From an uncultured Eubacteriales bacterium (GTDB taxonomy: Bacteria; Bacillota; Clostridia; Oscillospirales; Oscillospiraceae): DNA of 18,247 nucleotides. This document shows, piece by piece, positions 8,048 through 15,525 of the stretch. The DNA lies in contig URDK01000057.1 of the NCBI GenBank assembly GCA_900546485.1, forward strand, positions 1 through 18,247, written 5' to 3'. The notes below the pieces were generated by a model, which did no database searches, had not been told where the DNA came from, and saw only the letters and a list, made by a program, of their open reading frames with translations. The position numbers and the translations under genes are program-made. How positions within the stretch are numbered: the first letter of the stretch is position 1; the number at the start of each line of letters is the position of its first letter.

Positions 8048-8121
8048 AAATTTTTTCTCTTAATTTTCGTTTAATCTTTGACGGCTATACTTGAGCCATA
8101 CTCAGGAAGGGAGGCAAAAGC

Positions 8122-8262
8122 ATGAGCCTGTTGAGGATGAACGTAGGCATGGCGGTCACGATGGCCCGCACGGCGGGCTCGCGCACGGCCTTTGCCCTGG
8201 TCAGCGGTTCCTCCGCACCCAAGGCGCCTGCGGCGGAGCAGAGAAAGAACAAGTGCAAATGA
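8122..8262 (+). CDS. Small basic protein of unknown function (46 residues)
   Basis: I do not recognise this protein. It begins MSLLRMNVGMAVTMARTAGS and ends KNKCK. Reasons to treat it as a gene: a very strong ribosome binding site (GGAAGGGAGG, 8105-8114, seven bases before the ATG), a start 74 bases after gatD, and a strong terminator 14 bases after the stop, so it neatly fills the space up to the terminator. Residues 6-29 are mildly hydrophobic with scattered Arg and may form an amphipathic helix; the tail is Lys/Arg-rich and has one Cys. No signal peptide or clear membrane segment. TATACT at 8086-8091 may be a -10 for its own transcript, but no convincing -35 is seen; read-through from gatD is also possible. 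Confidence 0.6.
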   Translation: MSLLRMNVGMAVTMARTAGSRTAFALVSGSSAPKAPAAEQRKNKCK

Positions 8263-8275
8263 ATATATAAAATGA

Positions 8276-8305
8276 GGCGGGCCCTTTTCGGGGCCCGCCC
8301 TTTTT
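8276..8305 (+). terminator. Rho-independent terminator, possibly serving both directions
   Basis: A 9-base-pair stem (ggcgggccc / gggcccgcc) with a 6-base loop, followed on the plus strand by ctttttc. It ends the small plus-strand gene. On the minus strand it lies just after the capA-like stop codon and is followed by a T-rich but interrupted run (CTCATTTTATAT), so it may also end that transcript. Confidence 0.85.
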
Positions 8306-9523
8306 CTATTCTGTTGCGGTTCCATCGTCCGCGGGAGCTTCCGTTGCGCCCGCGTCGGCGCTGTCTGCAGTGGGTTCGGCGCTCTCGTCGTTCTTGTGGA
8401 AATCGGAGTAGTCGACCACGAGGTCGGGACCGTCAAAGCTGCCGTCGAGCTTCGACATGGTGCGCTCATACGCCTCACTGCCCTCCTCATAGGGCACGGG
8501 ACGATAGTCGTTCACGCCCTCCGTGCTCGAGAGGCAGCAGGGGATGGCCTCATAGCCCTCCACGCTCACCGTGCCGTCCAGGTCGCGCTTTACCGTGAAC
8601 TGGACTATGGCCGTATCCCGGTCGCGCGGAGCGGTGTTGCCGCCGAAGGACCAGTTGCCGAGGCTGTTGACTATCCAGCCGCCGTTATACTCGTCGATGC
8701 GCTGCAGGACGTGCGGGTGCGAGCCGTAGACGATGTCGGCACCGGCATCTATGGCAGCGCGGCCGAGCTGCTCCTGTCCCGAGGTGACCTGATAGCTGCC
8801 CTCTATGCCCCAGTGCATGAGGCAGATGACGATATCGACATCCTCCCTCGCTGCCAGGGCCGAGACCCCGGCGCGTATTTCCTGCTCGCCGGCGCACCAG
8901 CGTGCGGCGTAGAGGCCGATGCTGATGCCGTCGCCGGTTTGATACACATAGCTGCCGTCGGGCGGCGCGTAGGCAACGCCCGCGTTGTCAAGCACCTTCT
9001 GCGTGTTCTCCAGACCGGTTTGGCCGAAGTCCATGGTGTGGTTGTTCGCCAGGGTGACGAACTCCACGCTGCCGTCCAGGAGGATCTGAACATTCTCCGC
9101 CGCGCCGCAGAACTGGAATGTGCCCGTTCCCGACAGCGGCGTATCCGAAAAGCTGCACTCGAGGTTGGCTATCGTGAGATAGTCGTCCTCAAAATACTGG
9201 ATCGTGCCCGAGAACGGCCAGCTCATGTCGCCGTCCAAAACGGACTCAAAGTGGTCGTTGTACTGTGAGGACGTGAGCGTGCAGTCGCCCACCATGGAGA
9301 TGGTGAAGTATTCGGGCTCAGGCTCCGGTGTCGGGGTAGGCGTCGGCGTCGGACTTGGCGTCGGAGTGGGCGTGGGCGTAGGGCTCGGAGTTGCGGAGAC
9401 TTCCGGCGTCGGACTAGGCGTCGGCTCCGGAGCCGCCGTGACGCGCAAAAACAGCAGCCCGCCCAGCGCGGCCACAGCGATTATGAATATTAAAATGAGT
9501 GTAAATTTCTTTGCAGTATTCAT
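8306..9523 (-). CDS. CapA family protein (poly-gamma-glutamate capsule synthesis type, metallophosphatase-like fold), membrane-anchored
   Basis: This 405-residue protein has an N-terminal signal anchor (hydrophobic residues 7-26), an extended Pro/Thr/Glu/Ser linker (32-70) and a CapA domain from about 72 to 365. Family motifs appear in order: MVGDCTL (77-83), NLECSFSDT, LANNHTMDFG, MHWGIEGSYQ and VYGSHPHVLQ, giving the Asp, Asn, His set of a calcineurin-like metal site. The C-terminal tail is Ala/Glu/Asp-rich and probably disordered. The domain should lie outside the membrane. In Bacillus CapA acts in poly-gamma-glutamate capsule assembly, but there is no capB or capC nearby, so a capsule role is not supported; many clostridia carry lone CapA-like proteins of unknown task. 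Its start is 48 bases after degV, in the same direction, with a weak ribosome binding site (CAGGG). Confidence 0.88.
   Translation of the reverse strand: MNTAKKFTLILIFIIAVAALGGLLFLRVTAAPEPTPSPTPEVSATPSPTPTPTPTPSPTPTPTPTPEPEPEYFTISMVGDCTLTSSQYNDHFESVLDGDMSWPFSGTIQYFEDDYLTIANLECSFSDTPLSGTGTFQFCGAAENVQILLDGSVEFVTLANNHTMDFGQTGLENTQKVLDNAGVAYAPPDGSYVYQTGDGISIGLYAARWCAGEQEIRAGVSALAAREDVDIVICLMHWGIEGSYQVTSGQEQLGRAAIDAGADIVYGSHPHVLQRIDEYNGGWIVNSLGNWSFGGNTAPRDRDTAIVQFTVKRDLDGTVSVEGYEAIPCCLSSTEGVNDYRPVPYEEGSEAYERTMSKLDGSFDGPDLVVDYSDFHKNDESAEPTADSADAGATEAPADDGTATE
9314..9430 (-). repeat. Low-complexity Thr-Pro/Ser-Pro linker repeat inside the CapA-like gene
   Basis: About 39 codons of mostly alternating Pro and Thr/Ser/Glu, visible on the plus strand as repeated ggcgtc/ggagtg-like hexamers. 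It forms a stiff spacer between the membrane anchor and the CapA domain. Such tandem six-base units can change number by slippage. Confidence 0.9.
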
Positions 9524-9571
9524 AGCCCTGCTGAGACCGAAAAACCGGCTTGAATGTTCCCGCTATCCGGC

Positions 9572-10444
9572 TTAGGATCTCTCTTTTCCTACGAAAAATA
9601 CAGATATGAGCCCCGGGCCGGTGTGGGCGCCTATGATGGGGCCTATGTGGGTGTAGAACACGTCGCGGAAGCCGCACTCGGCGACCAGCGCTGCGCCGTA
9701 TTCCCTGGCCTTTTCGGGGGCGTCGGCCTCGGAGACAATGAGGGTCTGCTCTCCGGCATTCTCCACGAGCTCCTTTATGTCCTTGAGCACCTTCTTGAAG
9801 CACTGCTTGTCGCCGCGCACCTTCTGCCAGACCTCGAGGTGGCCCTCATAGTCGAGGTGCATGATGGGGACTATGTTCAGCGCCGTGCCGAAGGCGGCCG
9901 CAGTCTTGCTCACACGGCCGCCGCGGTAGAGATAGGTGAGGTCGTTCGTCGTGAAGATGGAGTTGACGTTGTGAACGATGCTCTCAAGCTCCCGGGCGTT
10001 GGCTTCCAGCTCCATGCCCTTGTCGCGGTTATCAGCCGCGCGCAGGACCACAAGCCCGAAGCCTGCGGAGGCGTTCGCGGAATCCACGACTCGGCAGGTC
10101 CAGCCGGGGTACTCCTCCATGAGCATTGCCGCGGCGGAGCGTGCGTTGTCACAGGAGCCGGAGATCGCCGCCGCAAGCGAAATGTGAAGGACCGGCTTGC
10201 CGGCCTCAGCCAGAGGGCGCCAGAATTCGGTAAACTCGCCGGGGTTTATCTGGCTCGTGCGGGCAATGCCGCCCGCGCGCATCATGTCGTAAAATTCGCG
10301 GAAACTCTCCTCCGTCATGCCGTCCGTCATGGGCTTTCCGTCCATGGTGAAGGGCATTTTATATGGAATTACTCCACGCTCTGTGCATTTCTCAAGCGAG
10401 AGGTCGCAGCCGGAATCAGCAGTGATCTGGTATATATCAGCCAT
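9572..10444 (-). CDS. DegV family protein (fatty-acid-binding, FakB-like)
   Basis: The 290-residue protein has the DegV fold. Motifs: TADSGCDLS (8-16) at the first strand, QINPGEFTEFW, the SGSCDNARSA loop, VVDSANASAGFGL, GGRVSKTAAAFGTALNIVPI and, near the end, HIGPIIGAHTGPGLISVFF. DegV proteins bind a fatty acid between two domains; FakB members present it to the kinase FakA for phosphorylation and use in phospholipids. No fakA is in the window, so the exact partner is not known. The frame is open upstream to 10513, but ATG at 10444 has AAGGTGG eight bases before it and gives the normal N-terminus; a strong promoter at 10485-10513 lies inside the upstream extension, which rules the longer form out. 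Confidence 0.93.
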   Translation of the reverse strand: MADIYQITADSGCDLSLEKCTERGVIPYKMPFTMDGKPMTDGMTEESFREFYDMMRAGGIARTSQINPGEFTEFWRPLAEAGKPVLHISLAAAISGSCDNARSAAAMLMEEYPGWTCRVVDSANASAGFGLVVLRAADNRDKGMELEANARELESIVHNVNSIFTTNDLTYLYRGGRVSKTAAAFGTALNIVPIMHLDYEGHLEVWQKVRGDKQCFKKVLKDIKELVENAGEQTLIVSEADAPEKAREYGAALVAECGFRDVFYTHIGPIIGAHTGPGLISVFFVGKERS

Positions 10445-10484
10445 AACACAACCACCTTTCTTACTTGCGCCTTGGCGCTCTGCA

Positions 10485-10513
10485 ATTATATCTCCATGGG
10501 AAAAAATTATCAA
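10485..10513 (-). promoter_or_regulatory. Predicted degV promoter
   Basis: On the minus strand TTGATA (10508-10513), a 17-base spacer and a perfect TATAAT (10485-10490). It lies between the terminator of the upstream operon and degV and may also drive the CapA-like gene. Confidence 0.82.
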
Positions 10514-10535
10514 GAGCCAGTTTGTTGAGACTACC

Positions 10536-10571
10536 TAAAAGCCCCCGCCGGCTATATGCCGACGGGGGCTT
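10536..10571 (-). terminator. Rho-independent terminator of the transketolase-TRAP-dehydrogenase operon
   Basis: Stem arms aagcccccg-c-cggc and gccg-a-cgggggctt (13 pairs, one mismatch) with a 5-base loop. On the minus strand the stem is followed by TTTTAGG. It starts 18 bases after the dehydrogenase stop. Confidence 0.85.
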
Positions 10572-10589
10572 GGCTGTGTCGATTATGGC

Positions 10590-11618
10590 TCAGAAGTACA
10601 TCATTACCTTCAGCACGGGCTCCGGGCGCTTGTCGGCCATGTGCATGGCCTCGGCAAACTGCTCTATCGGATAGCGCTGGGTGACGAATTTGCTCAGATC
10701 CATCTTTCCGGAGTGTATCGCCTCCGCGATGAGCTCAAAGTCCTCATAGGTGTACATGTTGTAGGCCTTGAAGTCGAGCTCGTGCTGCTGGTGTACGCGA
10801 TAGGGGAAACCTATGCCGTCCTCCATGAGCGCGTGTTGTACCAGCTGGCCGCCGCGGCGGCAGATCTCGGCCGCCTGCTGAAGCGTGGGCGCGTCGCCGT
10901 AGGCGAGGAACACGATGTCCGCTCCCACGCCGTCGGTGAGCTCCATTACGCGCTCGTAAAGGTTCTCTTTGCGGCTGTTGCAGGTGAGTTTGGCGCCCAT
11001 GTCGCGCGCCTTGGCAAGGTTGAAGTCGGAGACGTCGACCATGAGTATCTGCTTCGGGCCGTACAGCTTGGCACAGAGGTAATCGCCTATGCCTATGGGG
11101 CCGCAGCCGATGACGACTATGGTGGTATCGGCATCGATCTTGCTGTTACGCACTGCGTACATGCCGTTGGCTATGGGCTCGATGAGCGCGCCCTCCTCGT
11201 AACTGAGCTTGTCGGGTATGGGAACCACGGTCTTTTCGGGCACGACTATGTATTCGCCCAGCGCGCCGCTCCAGCCGCCCGCGCCGAGCACCTTCTTGTT
11301 GGGGCAGACGTTGTAGAGGCCGTGCTCGCAATACCAGCAGTGGCCGCAGCCGTAGTGGGGCTCGACGGTGACACGGTCGCCGACAGAAAACTTGGTGACG
11401 TCGGAACCAATCTCAATGACCTCTCCGGCCACCTCGTGTCCGGAAACGAGCGGCGGGATGCGGAAGGGGTGCAGGCCGTGCAGCGCGTGCACCTCGCTGC
11501 CGCAGATGCCGCAGTTGTGTACTTTTATCTTTACGTCGTCCGCCTTTTCGATCTGGGGTTCCGGCATGTCGTCGCGGAACTCGGCGGCGCCGACAGCAGG
11601 CATATAGCCAGCTCTCAT
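10590..11618 (-). CDS. Zinc-dependent medium-chain alcohol dehydrogenase (polyol/threonine dehydrogenase type)
   Basis: A 342-residue cytoplasmic MDR enzyme. Catalytic zinc ligands: Cys36 (NCGICGSEVH), His61-Glu62 (SGHEVAGEV) and Glu147 (LIEPIAN). A structural zinc is held by Cys91, Cys94, Cys97 and Cys105. The Rossmann motif GCGPIG (171-176) and Asp195 at the end of the next strand favour NAD over NADP. This set is shared by sorbitol, threonine, butanediol and sugar-acid dehydrogenases, and the sequence alone does not choose between them. AGGAGG stands eight bases before the ATG. It is the last gene of an operon with a TRAP transporter and a split transketolase, so it probably oxidises a hydroxyl of the imported compound to a ketone, making a transketolase substrate; that is inference. 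Confidence 0.92.
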   Translation of the reverse strand: MRAGYMPAVGAAEFRDDMPEPQIEKADDVKIKVHNCGICGSEVHALHGLHPFRIPPLVSGHEVAGEVIEIGSDVTKFSVGDRVTVEPHYGCGHCWYCEHGLYNVCPNKKVLGAGGWSGALGEYIVVPEKTVVPIPDKLSYEEGALIEPIANGMYAVRNSKIDADTTIVVIGCGPIGIGDYLCAKLYGPKQILMVDVSDFNLAKARDMGAKLTCNSRKENLYERVMELTDGVGADIVFLAYGDAPTLQQAAEICRRGGQLVQHALMEDGIGFPYRVHQQHELDFKAYNMYTYEDFELIAEAIHSGKMDLSKFVTQRYPIEQFAEAMHMADKRPEPVLKVMMYF

Positions 11619-11646
11619 ACTAATTCCTCCTTAGCTTGCCGCCGGC

Positions 11647-12936
11647 TCAGCCGGTGACATTCCCGCCGATGAGATTCGGCAAAATCATGGATATGGGCTC
11701 GACGTACGTGACGAGCAGCAGCGCTATTATTGCAGCTATTATAAGCGGCATGACCGACTTGCATATCGACTTGAGCTTGATGCCCGCGATACCGCAGCCG
11801 ACGTAGAGGTTCACGCCGACAGGCGGGGTCACGAGGCCGACGGCCAGGTTAAAGACCATGATGCAGCCCAGGTGGACAAGGTCGATATCCAGCGCAGCGG
11901 CGACGGGAGTGAGGATGGGAACAATGATGTACATCGCGCTGTTGGCGTCGATGAAGCAGCCCGCGATGAGCAGGATAACGTTCACGATGAGCAGGAAGAT
12001 GTACTTGTTGCCGCCGGAGATCTCGATGAGCGCGGAGCTCGCGTCGGCAGCGATGCCGGTGAGGGTCAGAGCGTAGGAGAAGAGGCTGGCGGTGCCGACT
12101 ATGAGCATGACGACGGCGGTCTGGCTGACGCTGTCGACCAGCAGGTCCCACAGGTCCCTGAGGTTGAGCTTCCTGGTGATGAGGCCGACAATTATGCCGT
12201 AGATGGCGGCGACAGCCGCGGCCTCGGTCGGGGTGAAGAAACCGCCGTAGATGCCGCCGAGGATGATGACGGGCATCAGCAGGCCGGGGATGGCTCTGAC
12301 AAAGGCGCGCCAGCGCTCACGGCCGCTGGCCTTGGGCAGAAGCTTGAGCTCGCGGCCGCGGTAGGTGAACATCATGGCCAAGATGAGCAGCACGCCCATG
12401 AGTATGCCGGGGACGATACCGGAAGCGAAGAGCTCGCCGACGCTCTGCCCGGTTATCGCGCCGTAGATGACGAAGGTTATGCTCGGCGGGATGATTATGC
12501 CTATGGCTCCGGAGGCGGAGACAAGTGCGGCGGAGTCGCTCTTGTCATAGCCGACGTTGGTCATGGCGGGGATAAGGATCATGCCCAGGGCCGCGACGGT
12601 GGCCGGGCCGGAGCCGGAGATGGCCGCGAAGAAGCAGGCAACGATGACCGTGACGAGGGCCATGCCGCTGCGGCGGTGTCCGACGAGGGTGCGGGCAAAG
12701 TCGATGAGCTGGCCGGATATGCCGCTCTTGTCCATGACATTGCCGCCGAGGATGAAGAAGGGGATGGCCAGAAGTACGAATTTGCTGGTAGCGGCGTAGA
12801 GGTTGGACGCCACAGGGAGCAGAGGCAGGCCCTCATAGAGGATGGTTGCAATGCTGGAGATGCCGAGGGCGAAGGCTATCGGCATGTTCATAAACAGCAA
12901 AAGGAAGAATATTCCGAACAGTATGAGTGCTGACAT
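11647..12936 (-). CDS. dctM: TRAP transporter large permease, DctM type
   Basis: The 429-residue integral membrane protein has about a dozen hydrophobic segments and DctM family marks: GGNVMDKSGISGQLIDFA near 63-80, FFAAISGSGPATVAALG, FTPTEAAAVAAIYG and, near the end, VGLVTPPVGVNLYVG. It is the sodium-driven transport subunit that takes substrate from the DctP binding protein. Its ATG overlaps the dctQ stop by one base (TAATG), so translation is coupled; GGAGGAGAAGG precedes the start. The dehydrogenase gene follows after 28 bases. The transporter is separate from the small subunit, not a fused DctQM. Confidence 0.95.
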   Translation of the reverse strand: MSALILFGIFFLLLFMNMPIAFALGISSIATILYEGLPLLPVASNLYAATSKFVLLAIPFFILGGNVMDKSGISGQLIDFARTLVGHRRSGMALVTVIVACFFAAISGSGPATVAALGMILIPAMTNVGYDKSDSAALVSASGAIGIIIPPSITFVIYGAITGQSVGELFASGIVPGILMGVLLILAMMFTYRGRELKLLPKASGRERWRAFVRAIPGLLMPVIILGGIYGGFFTPTEAAAVAAIYGIIVGLITRKLNLRDLWDLLVDSVSQTAVVMLIVGTASLFSYALTLTGIAADASSALIEISGGNKYIFLLIVNVILLIAGCFIDANSAMYIIVPILTPVAAALDIDLVHLGCIMVFNLAVGLVTPPVGVNLYVGCGIAGIKLKSICKSVMPLIIAAIIALLLVTYVEPISMILPNLIGGNVTG

Positions 12937-13418
12937 TATTCCTTCTCCTCCCCTCTCGCAGCCGCGATAAAGTTCTTTACGGCAAGCTGTACCTCACGTA
13001 TGAAGAGCACCGCTCCGCCTATCGGCAGCCATATGCCGTAGAGCCATACGGGCCAGGACATGCCCATGCTGAGGATGTTGTTATTGAGCTGGTTCTGGAC
13101 CATGAGATAGCCAAAGTAGACGATGGCGGCACAGAAAGCCGCGCTGAGCAGGTCGCAGATGAGGGCGATCACTCTCTGAGCGGTCTGAGGCAGCAGATCG
13201 GTGATGACGCTCAGGCCGAGGTGGGCCTGGCGCTTCGCAGCGGTGGCCGCGCCCAGGATGCTGAGTATCATGAGGCCGACGCAGGTCAGCTCCTCAACAA
13301 AGGGCATGGAAGCGAGAATTATATAGCGGGCAATGACGTTGATGAACGTCAGAATCAGCATGATGAGTAAGATGATAGCGCAGAAGCTATCTTCGAAGGT
13401 GTTCAAGAACTTTTTCAT
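12936..13418 (-). CDS. dctQ: TRAP transporter small permease, DctQ type
   Basis: 160 residues with four predicted membrane helices at about 12-33, 42-60, 83-106 and 122-146, the usual DctQ topology. Family features are INVIARYI in the first helix, the charged pair in FVEELTCVGLM before the second, and MSWPVWLYGIWLPIG at the fourth. DctQ stays in complex with DctM. AGGAGGAGAGGC precedes the ATG. A 96-base gap with a strong hairpin separates it from dctP, so its expression may be set below that of the binding protein. Confidence 0.92.
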   Translation of the reverse strand: MKKFLNTFEDSFCAIILLIMLILTFINVIARYIILASMPFVEELTCVGLMILSILGAATAAKRQAHLGLSVITDLLPQTAQRVIALICDLLSAAFCAAIVYFGYLMVQNQLNNNILSMGMSWPVWLYGIWLPIGGAVLFIREVQLAVKNFIAAARGEEKE

Positions 13419-13462
13419 GCCTCTCCTCCTCTTAACAGACTCTTAACGGGGGCCTTTTCGGC

Positions 13463-13490
13463 ATCCGGGGGTCCCGAAGGACCCCCGGAT
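13463..13490 (-). promoter_or_regulatory. UUCG-capped 12-bp hairpin between dctP and dctQ
   Basis: On the transcribed (minus) strand the RNA would form a perfect 12-pair stem ATCCGGGGGTCC / GGACCCCCGGAT closed by C-UUCG-G, one of the most stable tetraloops. No T run follows (next bases ATGCCGAAAAGGCC), so it is more likely an mRNA-stabilising or partial-termination element than a full terminator. Confidence 0.8.
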
Positions 13491-13514
13491 ATAAGGTGTA
13501 TTTGCTTTTAGGTT

Positions 13515-14543
13515 TTATTCCACGCCGAAGGCGGTGCAGGCCTCCTCGCCGTAGATGCCCTTGTACTCCTCGATGAGGTCGCTGATGACGGCGCGCCATT
13601 CCTCGACGTCCTCCTCGGTGAAGTAGTAGAACTCAACGCCATTCTCGTCGATGCACTGCTGGATGAGCTCTTCCTCCTCGGCAACGATCTCGGCGTTTAC
13701 CTCCTTGCAGGCGGCCTCGACGCACTCGAGGACGAGAGCCTGGTCCTCCTCGCTGAGCTTGGAGGTGAAGTTGGCGGTGTTGGCCATGAAGGTGAAGGCC
13801 TCATAGGTGTGGCGGGAAACGGTCATGTAGGGCTGGATCTCCTGGACGTTGTTGGAGACGATGGTGGAGATGGAGTTGTCATGGCCGTCGATGGTGCCCT
13901 GCTGCAGGGCGGTGAAGACCTCGGACCAGCTCATGGCCTGGGGAGAGGCGCCGTAGGCGGAGTAGAAGTCCATGAAGAAGTCGCCGCCGGGGATGCGGAT
14001 CTTGAGACCCTGGAGGTCCTCAGGATCCTCAATGGGGTGCTTGCTGTTGGTCATCAGCTTGAAGCCGTTGTGGACAGCGCCGAGGTAGGTGACGCCGCTC
14101 TCGCTGAGGATCTTGTTCATGTACTCGCCGCCGGTGCCGAAGAAGCAGTCCTCAGCCTCCTGATAGTCGGCGAACAGCCAGGGCAGGGTCGCGACCATCG
14201 CGGACGGAGCCAGGCTGGAGATGATGCTGGTGGAGTGGACGTCAAAGTCGACGGAGCCGCTGGTGAGCAGCTCGAGGCCCTTGGTCATGTCGCCGCCGGC
14301 GAGCTGGTCGTTGTTGTAAACGGTGACCTTGAGACGGCCCTCGCTGCGCTCCTCGAGCAGCTCGGCAAAGCGTCTGGCGGCACGGGTGTCGTTGCCCTGC
14401 TCAGTGCCGTTGCAGCTGAGGATGAGTTCAACGGTCTCGCCGGAAGCGTCGCCGGAGTTGTCGCCGGTGTCGCCGGCATCGCCGCAGGCGGCAAGGGCGA
14501 AGACCATGGTGAGCGCAAGGATGAGTGCAAGGATCTTCTTCAT
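13515..14543 (-). CDS. dctP: TRAP transporter substrate-binding lipoprotein, DctP type
   Basis: A 342-residue extracytoplasmic binding protein anchored as a lipoprotein: signal MKKILALILALTMVFALAAC with the lipobox LAAC and Cys20, then an Asp/Gly/Ser linker to about 36. The DctP fold is shown by FAELLEERSEGRLKVTVY, GLKIRIPGG (179-187) and MSWSEVFTALQQGTIDGHDNS. Arg183 in KIRIP matches the arginine that binds the substrate carboxylate in most TRAP proteins, so a carboxylate (perhaps sulfonate) ligand is likely. A longer frame starts at 14579, but only ATG at 14543 gives a proper lipoprotein signal, with GGGAG eight bases before it. It sits between the transketolase genes and dctQM, an unusual place that ties transport to transketolase. 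Confidence 0.94.
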   Translation of the reverse strand: MKKILALILALTMVFALAACGDAGDTGDNSGDASGETVELILSCNGTEQGNDTRAARRFAELLEERSEGRLKVTVYNNDQLAGGDMTKGLELLTSGSVDFDVHSTSIISSLAPSAMVATLPWLFADYQEAEDCFFGTGGEYMNKILSESGVTYLGAVHNGFKLMTNSKHPIEDPEDLQGLKIRIPGGDFFMDFYSAYGASPQAMSWSEVFTALQQGTIDGHDNSISTIVSNNVQEIQPYMTVSRHTYEAFTFMANTANFTSKLSEEDQALVLECVEAACKEVNAEIVAEEEELIQQCIDENGVEFYYFTEEDVEEWRAVISDLIEEYKGIYGEEACTAFGVE

Positions 14544-14589
14544 TTTTTGTCTCCCTTTCTCTTTTATTTCTCTTTCCATATTTTCACCG

Positions 14590-15525
14590 TCACTGAATGG
14601 CCTTAGCCTGAGCGACGATGTTTTCCACAGTTATGCCGTTCTTCGCGAGCAGCCTCTCGTAGGGGGCGGACTCGCCGAACTGGTCCTGAATGCCCACGCG
14701 GCGGACTATGCCGTGACCCGCTTCGGCCACGCACTCGCAGACCGCGCTGCCGAGGCCGTTTATCTTGTTGTGGTCCTCGATGGTGACTATCTTGCCGATG
14801 TCGGCGATGCAGGCGTTGACCGCGGCCTCGTCCAGGGGCTTTATGGTGTGCATGTCGAGCACGCGGGCCTCAATGCCCTGCTCGTGCAGCGCCTTCGCGG
14901 CATCTATGGCCAGGCGCACGGTGTCGCCCACGGCGATGAGCGCGACGTCCCTGCCCTCGCGGAGGAGGTTGGCCTTGCCTATCGTGAACTCCGCGTCCTC
15001 ATCGTAGATGACGGGCACGGCGTCACGGGTGAAACGCAGGAACATGGGGCCGTAGGTCTCGGCCGCAGCGCGGACGAGCTTCCTAGCTGCGACGTAGTCG
15101 GCGGGCTGGATCACGGTCATGTTCGGGATGGTGCGCAGGACGCCCATGTCCTCTATGGCCTGATGGCTGGCACCGTCGTTTGCCGGGGTGAGGCCGCCGT
15201 GGGAGCAGGCTATCTTGACGTTCAGGTTGGTGTAGCACATCTCCTGACGTATCTGCTCGCACATGCGCAGAGAGCCGAAAACGGCGTATGTAACAACAAA
15301 GGGTATCTTGCCGGTGGTGGCGAGGCCTGCGGCCACGCCCGCAGCGTTCTGCTCGGCGATGCCGACGTTCACGTGCTGCTCGGGCAGAGCCTTTACGAAC
15401 TTGCCGGTCTTGCAGCTCTTGCTGATGTCGGCGTCCACAACATAGATGTCCTTGTTCTCGCGGCCGAGCTCGACTATCTCGTCGCCGAAGCCGTCGCGCG
15501 TCGCTATCATATCACCAATGGCCAT
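14590..15525 (-). CDS. Transketolase, C-terminal subunit (split type)
   Basis: A 311-residue protein covering the pyrimidine-binding and C-terminal domains of transketolase. Key residues: Glu58 in HVNVGIAEQNAAGVAAGLA, the glutamate that activates thiamine diphosphate; TYAVFGSLRMCEQIRQ; and CSHGGLTPANDGASHQAIED, with conserved histidines of the active site. The C-terminal domain ends GQFGESAPYERLL-like. It starts directly at the end of the N-subunit stop (TAAATG), so the two halves are made together and must assemble to be active. Split transketolases occur both in pentose phosphate metabolism and in special catabolic routes (for example apulose-4-phosphate transketolase and the sulfosugar transketolase SqwGH); the operon here points to a special route. 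Confidence 0.92.
   Translation of the reverse strand: MAIGDMIATRDGFGDEIVELGRENKDIYVVDADISKSCKTGKFVKALPEQHVNVGIAEQNAAGVAAGLATTGKIPFVVTYAVFGSLRMCEQIRQEMCYTNLNVKIACSHGGLTPANDGASHQAIEDMGVLRTIPNMTVIQPADYVAARKLVRAAAETYGPMFLRFTRDAVPVIYDEDAEFTIGKANLLREGRDVALIAVGDTVRLAIDAAKALHEQGIEARVLDMHTIKPLDEAAVNACIADIGKIVTIEDHNKINGLGSAVCECVAEAGHGIVRRVGIQDQFGESAPYERLLAKNGITVENIVAQAKAIQ

Noticed and set aside
8050..8060. A/T run after gatD as a terminator
   Set aside because: Only a weak 4-base stem (tccc/ggga) precedes the T run, so termination here is doubtful.
8276..8305. Hairpin before the CapA-like gene as a riboswitch or attenuator
   Set aside because: It is a simple short stem with a T tract after the small gene and lies at the 3' end of the CapA-like gene, so a terminator explains it fully.
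9314..9430. Repeated short units that could look like a CRISPR or satellite array
   Set aside because: The units are in frame, code for a Pro/Thr linker and have no spacers.
8306..9523. Capsule biosynthesis locus
   Set aside because: Only a CapA-like domain is present; no capB, capC or other capsule gene is nearby.
11872..12933. Open frame (353 codons) on the plus strand opposite dctM
   Set aside because: Its product is implausibly rich in Asp, Glu and Gly, which is the mirror of a membrane protein gene read backwards.
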